Positions 1 to 12,594 of a stretch of DNA of 52,084 nucleotides are shown here, piece by piece (the stretch's first letter is position 1; each line of letters begins with the position of its first letter). A program made the position numbers and the translations under genes. The stretch is from Mnemiopsis leidyi (Eukaryota; Ctenophora; Tentaculata; Lobata; Bolinopsidae): NCBI GenBank assembly GCA_000226015.1, contig JH152989.1, positions 71,604-123,687 on the forward strand. The letters run 5' to 3'. The notes beneath the pieces were generated by a model. It saw nothing but the letters and a program-made list of their open reading frames with translations. It searched no databases and was not told the origin of the DNA.

Positions 1-7
1 TGCTTAC

Positions 8-3000
8 CTGGAGACGCTGTGTCTGCTACACTGATGAGCGGAAGGAGAGCGAGGAGAGGGGGACTCTCTACAACAAGCTGGAACACTCCCCTGCTCTGTG
101 CTGGTGTGGTCTCCCTTCCTGATGCTCTCCTCCAGCTCTCTCTCGTCCAGGACCACTACCCTCTGGTTCTGGTGACGCTGTGAGAGAGCGTCTATCGTGG
201 TGCCTTGTTTGAGGTGCAGCATGGTAGCCAGATCGTTTAGATTGAAGTAGAGGTTACCCTGGGGAGTTAGGGAGGATTTCCTTCATTGAATCAGTCAGGA
301 TGTCATTACATTCTTAATTCATACATTCTTGTCAACATCAATGATCAATACGACATAAAGAGTGTTGCTAAGCTTAGAAAAAAACGATGATCTTATCAAT
401 TCGCTTACATGATAGGTTGGATATCATAACTTTTTTGCCAAATTGCTGTTGCAGCCAGCAAGTTACAGTTCGCAGGAATTAAACACCAACCTTTCTATCA
501 GAATTGAGTCCCTGACTCAACACAACATTTTCTTCCTTCAGCTCCTTGATTTGTCTCTTCAACTCCACGAAGTCGGCAAAAGACTTTCCGTCCTTCAATA
601 CTTTGATCTCATCTCTGTGTTTATCAACCTCCGCTAGGACGTTTTCAACCATACCTTTTAGTTTGTTCCTATCAGCAACAATTCTTTCAAGTTCTTCCTG
701 AAGTCAGATGGCAATTTTAGGGCTTTCTAGGACGTGCTGACATGGTATAAGCACGCTTTCAGAACATTAAGATGTTCATATTTCATAAGCACACGATTGG
801 CTGAAAAACAGAGAAATTTTGCAAACCATTACACCAATACCAATTAACCAAATAAATACTTAATATACTTATACTTTTAGTGAAGATTTTTCCCACACCT
901 TTTTAACAGCCAGCTCCTTCTCTAGCTCGAGAACCTCCAGTTTCTTTTCTTTAAACCTCTCTTCCATTACAGACCGCTGAGCATTGACCCTCTCGGTCAG
1001 TCCCAGCAGTCTCTTGTTGTCGTTCTTCAGGCGCTGAGTCTGCTCAGGGGTCAAACACATAGCCAACTGTCGAGTTTTTGAGATATTTTTAAAGGTCGAA
1101 ATTACACAAGGTTCGACGCTTAGAGATAAATGGATGATTTATGTTAAGTTATAAAATGGCGAATACCTAGGAAATTAAATTTTGATGTTTTTTAATAAAA
1201 AAACAAAAGATAGACATCGCCAACCTTAGCTTTAAGTTCACTGTTTTCTTTCCTCAAAGTGTTGTTCGAGACGACTGCTTCGTCGAGTCGTTTCTTCAAC
1301 ATCTCTGTCGCCAGAGAAGCTGGATCCTGTAATTAAACAAGCTGTTAATCTATCTTTCGGATTTTACCCAGATCCAACTTTTTGAAGTGTAACTGTAAGT
1401 AAATTTCTGATGTCGAGACAAGATTCATGAGCAGACAACCAATTAACAAGGCCACATCTACATCTTCAGTATTGAGTAGTAAGCATACATGATATAAAAA
1501 GGAAAAGTTAACTCTACAGTCTATATTACACACTCATATGTATAGGAAGCTTTTGCAGTCTAAAAGTATAAAGTGTACAAAAGCAAGGATTCCGGTTGTA
1601 AAAATGTTCATCCATCAAAACTAAAAACCTACTTGAGCAGGAATTTCGCGGTCTGGCATGACTAGAAACCTAATTATGAGCTGTGTTAAAGCAAGCTAAA
1701 ATACAATATTCAACAGCAACCCACTTCGACACGCAAGTTTAACATCGTGATTACTATTACCATTGTTTGGACTCGCAACATGGATTACATGATTACATAA
1801 GCAATCAATGTTTTCGTTAAGCAGGAGAATAGTCCGCTTAAAGATGCAGAAAGCGAGCTACGCTTATAAACAAATCAGAGTCCAGCAACAAGCATGAGGA
1901 AGGTTACAATTGAAATTGTTTACTCTCAGACCACAAGTCTGGCTAATAAACAATAAACAAAACCTCTGAGGGGACGGAACATAAACCATACAACAACTAG
2001 GAACCACCTCTACCGACAGCTACACAGTAAACCACATCACCTCGACACAACACAAGAGCTGAGTAGCGAACAAGAAGTCCACTTATAACAAGATGTTTAA
2101 ATCTGCTGCCCCTTGGTCATCCTGCACGGCAACAAACATTTCGCGTGCTGGTGCGCCGAGTTTAATAAATCTTAACAATTGCTTTTTAATAGTTGTGTAA
2201 CAATGAACAAAATAATCACGGTCACACGTGCGGGTCATGAGATTGGGGAGCTGAGATTCACGGACTGTTCTCGGCTCCCGATCGTGCAGGGGCAGGGGGA
2301 GGGACGAGGTAAACCGTAAACGTGAACATTTTGAAATACTAGACCTGTGAGAGGTATATTTGTCGGAGGGTTTTAGAATGAAATTGAGCGCTGGTTGGAG
2401 TGTCTCAGTAGCGGAACGCTATGGTGACATGGTACTTGACTAAGCAGTTTAAACAGGGGGAGCATTTCAACTTCGAAGTATCTTTTTTGCCAAGTCAATC
2501 TTATGATTGTTGAGATTGAAGCGTCTATAAGCTATTGTCTATTCATCATCGCATGATTATGAAAAACCCGCTAAATTGCATATTCGCATTGACAATAAAT
2601 CTGATTAACAGTTAATTAACGTTATAGAAGTGGTAAAATATAAAACGTAGCGATGGTGGTCACGTTAATAAACGGTTTGGACGTTTCTGCTCAGGTACAT
2701 GACTAGATGAAGGTAGTGATACTATCAACTATGCAACTATTTACGGGATAAGTGCCTTTTTATAGGCAGATTAGCCGAAAGTGCTTTGGGGGACGAGATT
2801 TGAGTTCGTAGATAAAACAAGTGGGACAGCAAGATAAAAGAAAAAGAGAAGGGGAGTAGAAAGGGAGAATAGAAGCGGTTATAGAGAACGGCTTTTTGGG
2901 GAGGTGTCTCGAATTTTAAACCCCATTTTCTTTAATGTAATGCTACTTTGTTCTTGGATGTCAATCTATGTCCTCACTCCTCTGGACCATGTGAGAGTAT

Positions 3001-4080
3001 TTCACTACCGAGAACTAGAGCATGGACCATAATTTTTGAGAAATGAGGTGTTAAACCTTCGAAAATCGGAAACACCTCCCCGCGCAAATACGTTCTCTTT
3101 TATATGAGGAGACTGAAAAGACTAGTTACTCAATGATTAATGATTGTTGTCGGTATATATACCTAGTTGTAGCGATCATAATGCTTACTTGTTTTGCACA
3201 AGAAAAATCCTCATTATGATGCAGGTGACTAGAAAAAGTCCTACGTTTGGACAACCAAGAATTGTGCCTATTCACTTAATTCCACGATTTCTAAGTCAAA
3301 CACAATTCCAATTTTCATAAGTAACACAAGTCATTGGCTCAACAGAAAGCAAATAGATCATAGAACAATATGCAAGATTGCAGATCTATAGGTGATAAGA
3401 AAATCAGCAATTTGAGATGTCTCGAACATAAGTTTTAATTACACTGTATTTCAATGACCAAATGTTACCTGTTTTGACAAGCTTATAGTCATTATCATAC
3501 ATATCAGATAGTACAATGAAAGTATATGATATTATGATGAAGTAATAGTCACAAGCTCAAGTTAATTTCTAAAGGCAAAGCGTGAAGAGTGCGCTGTAAT
3601 AGTGCAGTAGTTCTGATCTTGTTGCAGTAAGTTTAAATCACGATGAAAAGTACGATTATACGAACATGTAACAATGTATCTAAGACCTGTTAATTCAGAA
3701 TTTCAATAAAAAGTGTATAAAGTGCTTATCACATACGGGTGGCACTTGTGGAGAGGAATTTGAATGAATTATGCTACACCGAATCTTCTGTCACTTAATC
3801 ACTCAACCGCTAAGTGCTTACTTGAGGACAAATCTTGAAAGAGCTTTTAAAGGTACAATTTTGTGCAATATTTAAGATCCGAAAGCCAAGGCTGCGGCAT
3901 AAAATACCATCCAAAAACTTTAATTTTAAACCTTTGCTATAATTTCGCATGAATAATCAGTACACTGATTTATGTACTTGTTGATCGGTATGAACGGCCT
4001 TTTAATGTGACTCTTACCGCAGCAGTAGTTTTAGGTCTTTCCTCCTCTTCCATGTAGTCCTCCACAACGATTTCTGCCAT
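8..4080 (-). CDS. Coiled-coil protein, 5' five exons (runs off left edge)
   Basis: Five minus-strand exons join in phase: 4080-4018 (ATG, starts MAEIVVEDYMEEEERPK), 1326-1225, 1066-899, 697-491 and 258-8. The first four end in phase 0 before GT donors (GTAAGA, GTTGGC, GTGTGG, GTTGGT). The last ends in phase 2 at AG|GTAAGCA beside the window edge, so the gene continues outside. About 263 residues are visible. Exons 2-4 are highly charged and heptad-like (for example EMLKKRLDEAV, RFKEKKLEVLELEKELAVKK and ELKRQIKELKEEN), which indicates a long coiled coil. Exon 5 leaves the coil and becomes Ser/Pro/His/Cys-rich. No signal peptide or membrane segment is seen, so it is probably cytoplasmic or cytoskeletal. 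I do not recognise the family; a CCDC-type or centrosomal/ciliary role would be a guess. The exon phases make the structure reliable, the function not. Confidence 0.8.
1327..4017 (-). other. First intron of the coiled-coil gene
   Basis: About 2.7 kb of AT-rich sequence separates the start-codon exon from the second exon, much longer than the other introns of this gene (about 160-230 bp). No convincing exon, RNA gene or repeat family was found in it. A purine-rich stretch lies near 2820-2900. Long first introns often carry regulatory elements, but nothing specific is visible. Confidence 0.6.
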
Positions 4081-7000
4081 GGTGATATTAACAAAATGTA
4101 GCGATCACAACTAAAAGTATCAAATACGCCTTGTAAAACTAGCACACGATAAAAAGCTTATCGACTATTACAGTAACCGTAAACTTATAAATGCCAGCAA
4201 TCCGCGCAAAGCGTAACTCCGATTTTAAATTCCGCTCCGTTCTTTGATTAAGCGGATCTCTGTAAAACGAGCATGCCTGCGCTAGTTTTTACGTCAAGTT
4301 CACATTCCCTGCCCGCAGCCACCTGACCGAGGCGTTACGGACGATCTGCTTTGACAACAAGTTACAATTTTAACAGAAGATTCTCGGGTAAGCAGCCCTG
4401 AATAGCCGAACATATATGAGAGAAGCATTATGAATTTCTTAAATTCATAGAATTATAAATGATAATTGAGCTTATAACGCGGTTTCTGTTTAAGGGAAAC
4501 GATTTCTAATTTTTCTTCATAAATACAGTGAGGAGGTTTTCACAGAAGATTTTAATCTCTGCTTGCTTTTGTCGAGCAGAAATTGCGCTCAAAAATTTTC
4601 ACAGCTTTTAACACGGGTACAGATAATTAGACTGCCTCAGCATAAATTCTTAAAAAATTTTCTTCCAACAATGGTGGAGCAAATTTCATAGCTCGGTATC
4701 TTATAAACTAAACTGCTCAATATATCATTGTCCGCGGTTATCAACATGTGCTAAAGTTTGGCACTGAGGTTTTGTTTAAAGAAAATATTACCCGCCTGTC
4801 TAAAGATTTTAAATCGGCACGTGCTTAAAATCAAAGTTTAAAAGTTTATACATCATCATTGTAATTCTATTTGTATTTTGACAGGCTTCTGTAAAGCAAA
4901 ACCTATCCCAACAGAGCATGTGGATTACTTTTTTGGTCTGCATATTGAGTTTGTAACCGGTTAAAAAGTTCAACAAGTCTACTACAAGTCACTGCAGTCA
5001 GGATGATAAAGGAGGGGGGAGGCCGTGAGGGGGGCGCGGGATGTTATTTCGAGGGTGGGGGTTATCCGTTGGACAACCCGATTAAGTGTGTTACCATTGG
5101 CATAAAATTAGAATCAACATCTGTGTCTGTAGTCGACATTAAAGCAAAAAGCTGAACAATACGCTTATGAAGCTCAACCGAAAAACACATACAAAGATAA
5201 GAGTTAAGACTCAAGAGTCGAGTTTACATTTACAATTACTTCTGGTATTCTTCGGTATAAGATCTTGGACCCATTTGAACTAAGGATCATAAAGATGGGT
5301 AATCTCGACAAAATGCTAAACAGTAAACAACGCGCCATTTTTATTTCGATTTACTGACCACCTGGCGATACACAAACTTGTTCCAACGCTTGAATTAACG
5401 ATAGCTTAGCCTTTCCAATAGCAGGAACCTAGCGATAGTATGAATATGAGTATATTGTTTGAAAAATAAAATAAAAACCGAAAAGTCTGAATGATTTGAG
5501 AGCATGTCCCTGGGCAGCACACAATGATAATATGATCGTGACCCAAACCAACATCACGACACATCAACATGATAAACGATGAAGCATGCTATACAACAGA
5601 GCAACCCTCATGTAATTCATTAACACACGGTCCTGCTTCACTAGCCCAGTGTTGAACTATAGCTGAGGTAGCTGGATGTTCGGTGTTGGTGTGTTCTAGC
5701 CAATCTGAGGACTACATTTGTTGGAGCACCCCCCACAGGACCACAGGTATATCATGTATTGTAAGAAGAAAAGCGTGGCCGCTGGCCAAGCATGAAGAAA
5801 TTGAGGGTTTTACTGAGTACTATGTGGACTTGTGGAGTTAATATAATTTGCATTTTTGCAAGCAGTGGTAAAATTTGGTCAGGCCCATCTGTGGTTGCTT
5901 TATTTGTCGAAAATTAAGGAAAATCGAAATAATTGGATTTATTGGATACACTCCCATTATAATTTACGATGTTTGTTTGTGTAAAACTAATGCACGGATT
6001 TATCTTCATTGAAAGGATCTCCTCCATAGTTTTCTATGAGCCATTTACCGGGCGCTGCGTGGCTCTCTCTACGAACCAAGCTCCTCAGGTGATGAGACAG
6101 TTCTTTATTTCAAAGAATCATCGATTCATAAGCTTGGTCGGATCGAATGAGAGCCAGAAAATCCAAATATATCAATATGAATCACATATAAGTTGATATG
6201 AGTAAAATCAAGACCATTGGCCGATCACAAATTTACCATAATGCTCATGTTTCAGCTAAACTTGTTTAAACGTTGTTTGAATACAACGAGTACTAGGTTC
6301 CGATGTTAAACTTGATTAAACTTTAAATTTTCGAGAGCTCTGATTGATTGTGGCTATTTCTAAAACTATCTTAAACTTAAAAATGACGGATTGAAGAAAT
6401 AAAAATTTAAAGTTTTAACTCTGCGACGCGATCACGTGTGACGATGTCCCTGACCAGTGACCATAAGGATCTATATGATGACAAATCAGAGCCATTCACA
6501 AGAAAAACTTTGAATGATCCGAACTTTTTTTACCTTGGAAGTTGGACCCTCTGACACTACTTGATGACCAAACCAAGAATATTTTGAATTTCTCGCTTGA
6601 CCAATCACCTAACGTGTAAGAAAGCAGAGACAGAGTCCAGCTCGGATTGGTCGGATGCGAGACAAGCAAACTTTCTCTCTTCATCAGAATTTTACGATCA
6701 TAGTCACTTCCATCCGTGACCAACACCTGAAATTAATCATGATCTTTCTCATGTCATAGCTGCGTATAGTGGATGAGAACATTTCTATCTCACGAGAGAT
6801 GAAAAATTGAGAAAATGACCTATCAAAAGTGCAGGATGAGCTCCGCAAGCAAGGTGTTGTAAAATTGCAGCCGTTTTACATAGAAGCTGGTATGTTTCTG
6901 GAGTTGACGCAGGATGCTTATTGATAGTGATTAGCCCGCACACCTTGCAGCTTTCTCCTGACTCTTGGGTTCATTTTAACGTACAGGATATCGTTGAGTA

Positions 7001-8955
7001 GTCATGGTGTATTGCTATCTTCTCTCCCTATATCTTCTCGAGGTGTATTGCTATCTTTTCCCTCTCGATTTAAGTCTTTTTTTACTGCTGTTTAAATGTA
7101 TATTCCGCCTTCTCCGTTCAGTATATCTTGTAGTTTCTACTAAAAGTAGAGTTAATTAAGATCTGAGTTCCAATTTCTGGACTTTTCTAGTATCAAAGAG
7201 GAAGTGGTATAGACTCAACCTTGCAAGAATTCATCAGCTGACCCTTAACCTACTGTTGCTAAGCGCGACATTATTTCTATCTAAAAATGGGCCGCAACAA
7301 TATCTCACTATATAAACAATAAGTTTACCAGCTACCATGCCCTTGGCCCCATAATGCTAATCTCAGATCCGGGATCCCTTAAGATAATGATCGCAACGCA
7401 ACCCTAACGCTATCTTGCTTAACCTATACACAGAAATAGGTCATACAATGAAAATATTCACAGCTGATAACTCTCTAGCTTTCAATAAACAATCAAGAAA
7501 CAACGTCTAAGTTATAAGAAATATTATTGGATGCATAGTAAAAAGGAACCTAGAATGCTAAAAATTGGAAGTTGAATCTAGTGTTGAAGCACTCGTTTAC
7601 TGAAGCGAAATGATTTTTATGACCGGCCACAACAGAATGCATGTTGAGCAATCAAAATCAGGAAATAAATGGACGAATATGCTTAGTGCTACTTAAAATG
7701 TCTTTAGTCATTATTTCCGATTCTTACCACATAAAAATATTTCCTGGCGATATTATCAAGTCCTAAGCAGAAAAATAATGAGATAAATTGACAATAAACC
7801 ACAAATCAGGATATTTGTTATATTGGTTATGCAACAAACGGATAAAATATGATGAAAATTGATTATAATGACAAAAAATAATGGTCCACTACGGTACTTG
7901 GACTGAACCACGACAATAAATTTTCAGCCACGACTATACATTTTCAGCGACAGATGAATAGTGTTTTGTCGCTGAACAGTCCGCTACTTGAACTGTACTG
8001 CTCCTTGTACTGTACCGCGGTTGAGTAAGTAAATCATCGAAAGCAGGAAAGGCCATGACGGATAAGAACAAATTACGAGCAATATTATACTTATCCGAGG
8101 AATAACAAGATCTGTTCCAACTCCTATCTAGCAGTGATACAATAGCAGGGCCGTGTCTGTGTCTTCCCCACAACAAACAAGTTACATCGCTTGTTAAGGG
8201 TGATTAGCTCTACAATACACAAGCTTGTTATGGAGGACACATCAAGATGGGTACTTGTTAGCCGACGTACATTGCCTAATAGTTTTGCTTTGTTACTTGT
8301 TACTGGGGCCGTGTCGAGCTGGCCCGGATTAGTGAGTTTCAATAGCTGGGAAGAACGTGGAGGGCATTATCATAGTCATTGGGGAATAACGCGATTTTTT
8401 TCGGAAAAGGTGATTGTTTTTCAAACTTTTAGAAAGGTTCCGCAATTATTCTTAAAGTTGACTGGAAAATGCTTTCCGAGAAAATAAAATCTCGAGGCAA
8501 GTAGGTGAAAATAAGATCGTTGACCTTGTGAGCGTTCAATATTTTGCTCAAGAACAACGAAAAAGATTGGAAATGGCACATTGATCTGCGAACCTGGACA
8601 AATCATCCCAATTCCCTAAACAACTGACGCCGATTTCAAATCAAATTGCTTCAGTTAATGATCCAGTGAGCTTGAATACAAAGATACAAAATCCTTTCTA
8701 CATATACCACCCAACGAACCGGAATGGTGATTCATTCAATTGTTTTTTGTTCCCATATCGTCTGTCAGACTACCATGCAGCTGCAGTGTGGCATATCCCG
8801 GACTGTCAATAAGTTAAACCTTCTAATGGCTATCTAAATGACAACTATAAACTGTAACCGACACATGGTGCCCAAACCGCACCTCTTCATCCTTCTCAAC
8901 TACATGTCGGAATAGTATAAGTGGGGACCAATGATCTCGACTCTGCCTGGAGCAT
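4081..8955. other. Intergenic, no supported gene
   Basis: AT-rich sequence upstream of the minus-strand coiled-coil gene. The 300 bp before its ATG are somewhat richer in GC near 4270-4350 and presumably hold its promoter, but no TATA or clear box motif stands out. Short open frames at 5969-6196, 6496-6726 and 8124-8487 lack splice context or are open on both strands, so they are not called. A cluster of CTTGTTA words lies at 8190-8302. Confidence 0.5.
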
Positions 8956-9175
8956 CATGTTTACTTGAGGGTGGGGAGATGGTTGGTGACCAGGTTCTTG
9001 CCCTTGTTGTCATGTTTACTTGAGGGTGGGGAGATGGTTGGTGACCAGGTTCTTGCCCTTGTTGTCATGTTTACTTGAGGGTGGGGAGATGGTTGGTGAC
9101 CAGGTTCTTGCCCTTGTTGTCATGTTTACTTGAGGGTGGGGAGATGGTTGGTGATCAGGTTCTCGCCCTTGCTGC
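8956..9175. repeat. 55-bp tandem repeat, four copies
   Basis: Four head-to-tail 55-bp units start at 8956, 9011, 9066 and 9121, each beginning CATGTTTACTTGAGGGTGGG. The first three are identical. The fourth has a few substitutions in its last third (for example GTGATCAGG for GTGACCAGG). There are no spacers, so it is a minisatellite and not CRISPR. Such identity implies recent expansion or homogenisation. Confidence 0.97.
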
Positions 9176-10451
9176 CGATCGTTCGTGGTCGCAATTGTAC
9201 GTGATCAGTGCTGTGATTTGGTATTTACGTAATAAGTAATCTGATTTGTAGATAGAGGTTAAATTTCTATCGACATCTGGTGGTCAAGCTCATAACAATA
9301 CAGTCTAGTTATAAAGTACAACTGCAACTAATCGATGCCTGGTGTAAAAAGGCCGTGGTTCTATCGAGCATTCTACTTGTTACAGGCTGTTGCAGGCGGT
9401 TTTACTCAACTTCAAGCTTCTAAGCTAGCTTAGATTTATATCCTGTATTGTATCCTTTGCTTCGTCAGACATATACCGAACTAAAGCTTTCTATTCCTGA
9501 TAATTAGGATCACCTGGGTATTATCACTGCCTATTTAAATTTTTATTTACAAATTAAACTGCGGATTCCAACATGCTAAAGGAGTTTGGACCTTCTAGCA
9601 CTACTTTGGTGATTGGTCAACATCCATAAAATTTAGATGTTTAAATCTATTCAATTTGTTAAGTTGAAACATTTGAAATCAGATTAATGAATATGACTTT
9701 GGCCCACAATTACTTCAAGAATTTTTTTTGCAAGAACCCTGGCAACCAAATTAAACTTCAAAAGCTGTCTATAATAAAGAAATAACCGATGCAAGCACCC
9801 TTGCAAGTTGTATCTATTTATCAATTTTCACATTAACTGTAGAGATTAATGGAGGACAGTGCAATGATTTCTTTGTAAAATTAAGCCGAACACCACTAAC
9901 TACTGACTTAGTTACGAAGACGGAACAAACAAGGCGAAAAATGAAATGTATTTCCATAAAAATGTAAACCTTGACAAATCCAGAACTGATCTTCATCGCC
10001 TGATATTCGATCCAACGGGTTCTTTGAATTCAGCAATTGAATTAACAACCAAAAGTAATGAATCCGGAATTTTAGTCGGCAAGAGTGAATACGTCCGTAA
10101 CTGCTTCACAGTTAAAATTCATTCAATTCTGAGTCTACGTCGAAATGCTTAAAGCATTCAATATCGTATGAAGCATAACATCTTGCACTTCTATGATAAT
10201 ATGTGCTCTACAATTAGTGCTTTATCAAGCAGCACACTTGGAATTATATACTATCAGCAAGGAAAACGTAGCATTTCAAGGCTCACTTGCGCTGGAGAGT
10301 TGCTTAGCAAGTATTGATTAAACCGATTGACATTCCGGATTAGTCTATAAGTTGTGACGTAGCTGCCGTTGTTGTTGTGCTATTGTTTACATTTCATGAT
10401 ATTGTTTGCACGATGTTTTTAACAAAGGTTTCCCCCACTTCTGCTTGGCAG
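9176..10451. other. Noncoding stretch before the unrecognised plus-strand gene
   Basis: No supported coding exon. Short frames at 9814-9996 (minus) and 9946-10152 (plus) have neither splice context nor coding-like composition. A pyrimidine-rich run ending in CAG just before 10452 looks like a splice acceptor, so a noncoding first exon of the downstream gene may lie in or before this region. Confidence 0.4.
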
Positions 10452-12594
10452 ATGTCCCCGTCTTGTCAGTTCGAGTTTGCTCCCTTTACCCTGGACCTAT
10501 CGGGATTCGAAAAAGAAAACAGCTCCCAAAAACACGTTACTTTTGGTCCTTGGGGCGATTCCACGAACTCGAATTCAAGGTGATGTGAGAATCTGGTGAT
10601 GTTGTATTTAAACACTCGTCCTAACAAATCTATCTTTATGCGAATATAGTGGCAAAACTCTTGTTAAAATTCCACATATGCAACAACTTGGTAAGCAACA
10701 GCTTGCGTCCGAAAATGTTGAATGTTGTAGAGAAACCGGGTTTAACTCATGTTACTGTGCAGATGCTGGACAAAAACGCCCAAACGAGGAAAAAAGAACT
10801 CGAGAAGAGGGAAGAGGAGACAATCTTCTAGGAAGATTCATCAGAGGAGAAGAATGACAGTGTCCCTAGATACCAGGTGACGATATAGAAGTTACACGAA
10901 CAAATCGCATTGGTTCTAAGCTGTTCACAGTCCTGGTAAAAATATTAGGGTGAACGTTATTCCTGCTATAGCAATGTTATACGAGGTTCTAAACTAACCT
11001 TTAAAGCTATGATTGTTGGGGATAGCAGATTTTGAGCGTCCACCGAGGCCGATCTTGTTCTTGATTTGATGTCGGATGAGAATCCTGAAAAGGTATTGCT
11101 AAGTATTATACCTCGACTTAAAAAAACAACTTTGATTCGAAATTCGAAGAATAATAATTATTAGCTCGCTATAAATAAAGCACCAACCGATTTTCTGAAC
11201 TCTGATCTCCGGATTTGACGGAACTTTAAAGTTCATCCTTCTGAACTCGACTGGTGTCCGGGTACCCTCACTCAATCTTCTCATCTACAAGTAAAATTCT
11301 AGATTTATAAAAAGCCTTCTCAAAAAAATGTAATTTTGTCATGACAGTACGCCAATAAAAATATAAGTCACATCTATATGTGTTGCAGTAACTATGATGT
11401 CAATTGTCAATTGACGTTGCGTGTAAGCAAAAGGTCACAATATGATATAAAACGTGACTTGATTGCCACTAGCTGGTGATCCATCCGAAATTCTATTCAT
11501 AGTGCCAGGCCGGCACACAAATCTCACAACAGACAATGCGCAAAACTGACAATATTATTCCGATCAGCGATGAGCAACCAATCGAGACTTTCAGAAACCA
11601 CATCGCTGTATTTATTTGATAGGCCAGTAAAGTACAAAATTTTAAGGATTGACGACTTAGATTTAAAGAAGCACATTCAGGAGCCTGGCGCCATTAGAAG
11701 TGGATATGTGACCGCGTCATAGGAAAACTGCATGTAGACATAAGCCACCATTATAGCATTATGTTGGGTAAAGTCAGGATATATGTAATTTTATAATGAT
11801 GAGCGATATAATGTAGATATGAGTTTTAAACTATTTCAACACTACAAATTAAATACATTTATTGAGGCTCTAATGATGTAATTAAACGAAGAATTCAAGC
11901 CTTAATTATCTGTGCGTTTCTCTTCTGACCACCAACATCATCTTTTAGATATGATCATATCACTTTTAAGGAATAAGGGGTGATTTGTAAGAGTACTTCA
12001 TGAGACTTATATCAGTTATTTATACACTCATGCCATATTTGGTAATGGACATTCATTTTCCGGATGATTTCCAGAGACTGTATCACGGAGACTCATCTTA
12101 TTCTTAATTCTTACCGCCAACAAAAAGTATTTTCACGAATTGCATCTTCTTGAGCAAATCTATCATTAACGACCCGTTCTAAATTCTTGCCAGTTGGCTC
12201 AAACGGTGGCCAATTTCTTGATGAACAGCAATGGTTAGCTTATACAACCCAGCTCACTATTGTTATTATGATTCTTCACCCAAAAATGTTATTTTCCAGG
12301 GGGATTCTACGCAATGAAATAACACGTTATTGACATGATAAATTTGAATAATCAATGCACTTGAGTCGTATGAACTATAAGTTCGTGAAAAACAGTGGTA
12401 AATCCTAAAATCATTGTAAAGATTTATTGAAGTAATAAATTTATTGAAGTAATAAACTGATCATTCAGGTCAGTTTCGTCCTTCCCTTCGTCCTACCTGG
12501 TGGACTACAAGCGACAAAAGCAAGAGCAAGCAAAGCGTCTGATCAAGAAGAAAAACAACGACTCAGCAGCAACCATAGGTCCGTAAGTCAAAAC
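10452..12594 (+). CDS. Candidate 5' exons of an unrecognised protein
   Basis: Exons 10452-10579 (starts MSPSCQFEFAPFTLDLSG, ends phase 2), 10650-10690 (a 41-nt micro-exon reading SGKTLVKIPHMQQL) and 11037-11092 (STEADLVLDLMSDENPEK) join with matching phases through GTGATG, GTAAGC and GTATTG donors. An upstream in-frame ATG at 10413 is an alternative start if the acceptor before 10452 is not used. A fourth exon, 12469-12594, lies between CAG and a perfect GTAAGT donor. It is open in two frames: one rich in Lys/Gln (YLVDYKRQKQEQAKRL) and one that continues in phase from exon 3. Its donor phase does not fit the exon at 19283 directly, so an exon may be missing or these may be two genes. No family is recognised. 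If the micro-exon reads through instead of splicing, a stop comes at 10855. Confidence 0.42.
12423..12456. repeat. 17-bp direct duplication
   Basis: TTTATTGAAGTAATAAA occurs twice in immediate tandem, twelve bases before the acceptor of the exon that starts at 12469. It falls where a branch point would normally lie. Confidence 0.9.

Noticed and set aside
1-30. U1 snRNA-like start (CTTACCTGG)
   Set aside because: It is the complement of a splice donor (AG|GTAAG) of the coiled-coil gene; no U1 stem-loops follow.
8124-8487. Overlapping plus (98-codon) and minus (72-codon) frames
   Set aside because: Both strands are open over the same bases, no splice sites or family match; kept only as a motif cluster.
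8956-9175. CRISPR-like array
   Set aside because: Units are directly abutting with no spacers, and the genome is animal.
11184-11284. Minus exon-like segment MRRLSEGTRTPVEFRRMNF
   Set aside because: It interleaves with better-phased plus exons, and the plus strand also reads well; undecided and not called.
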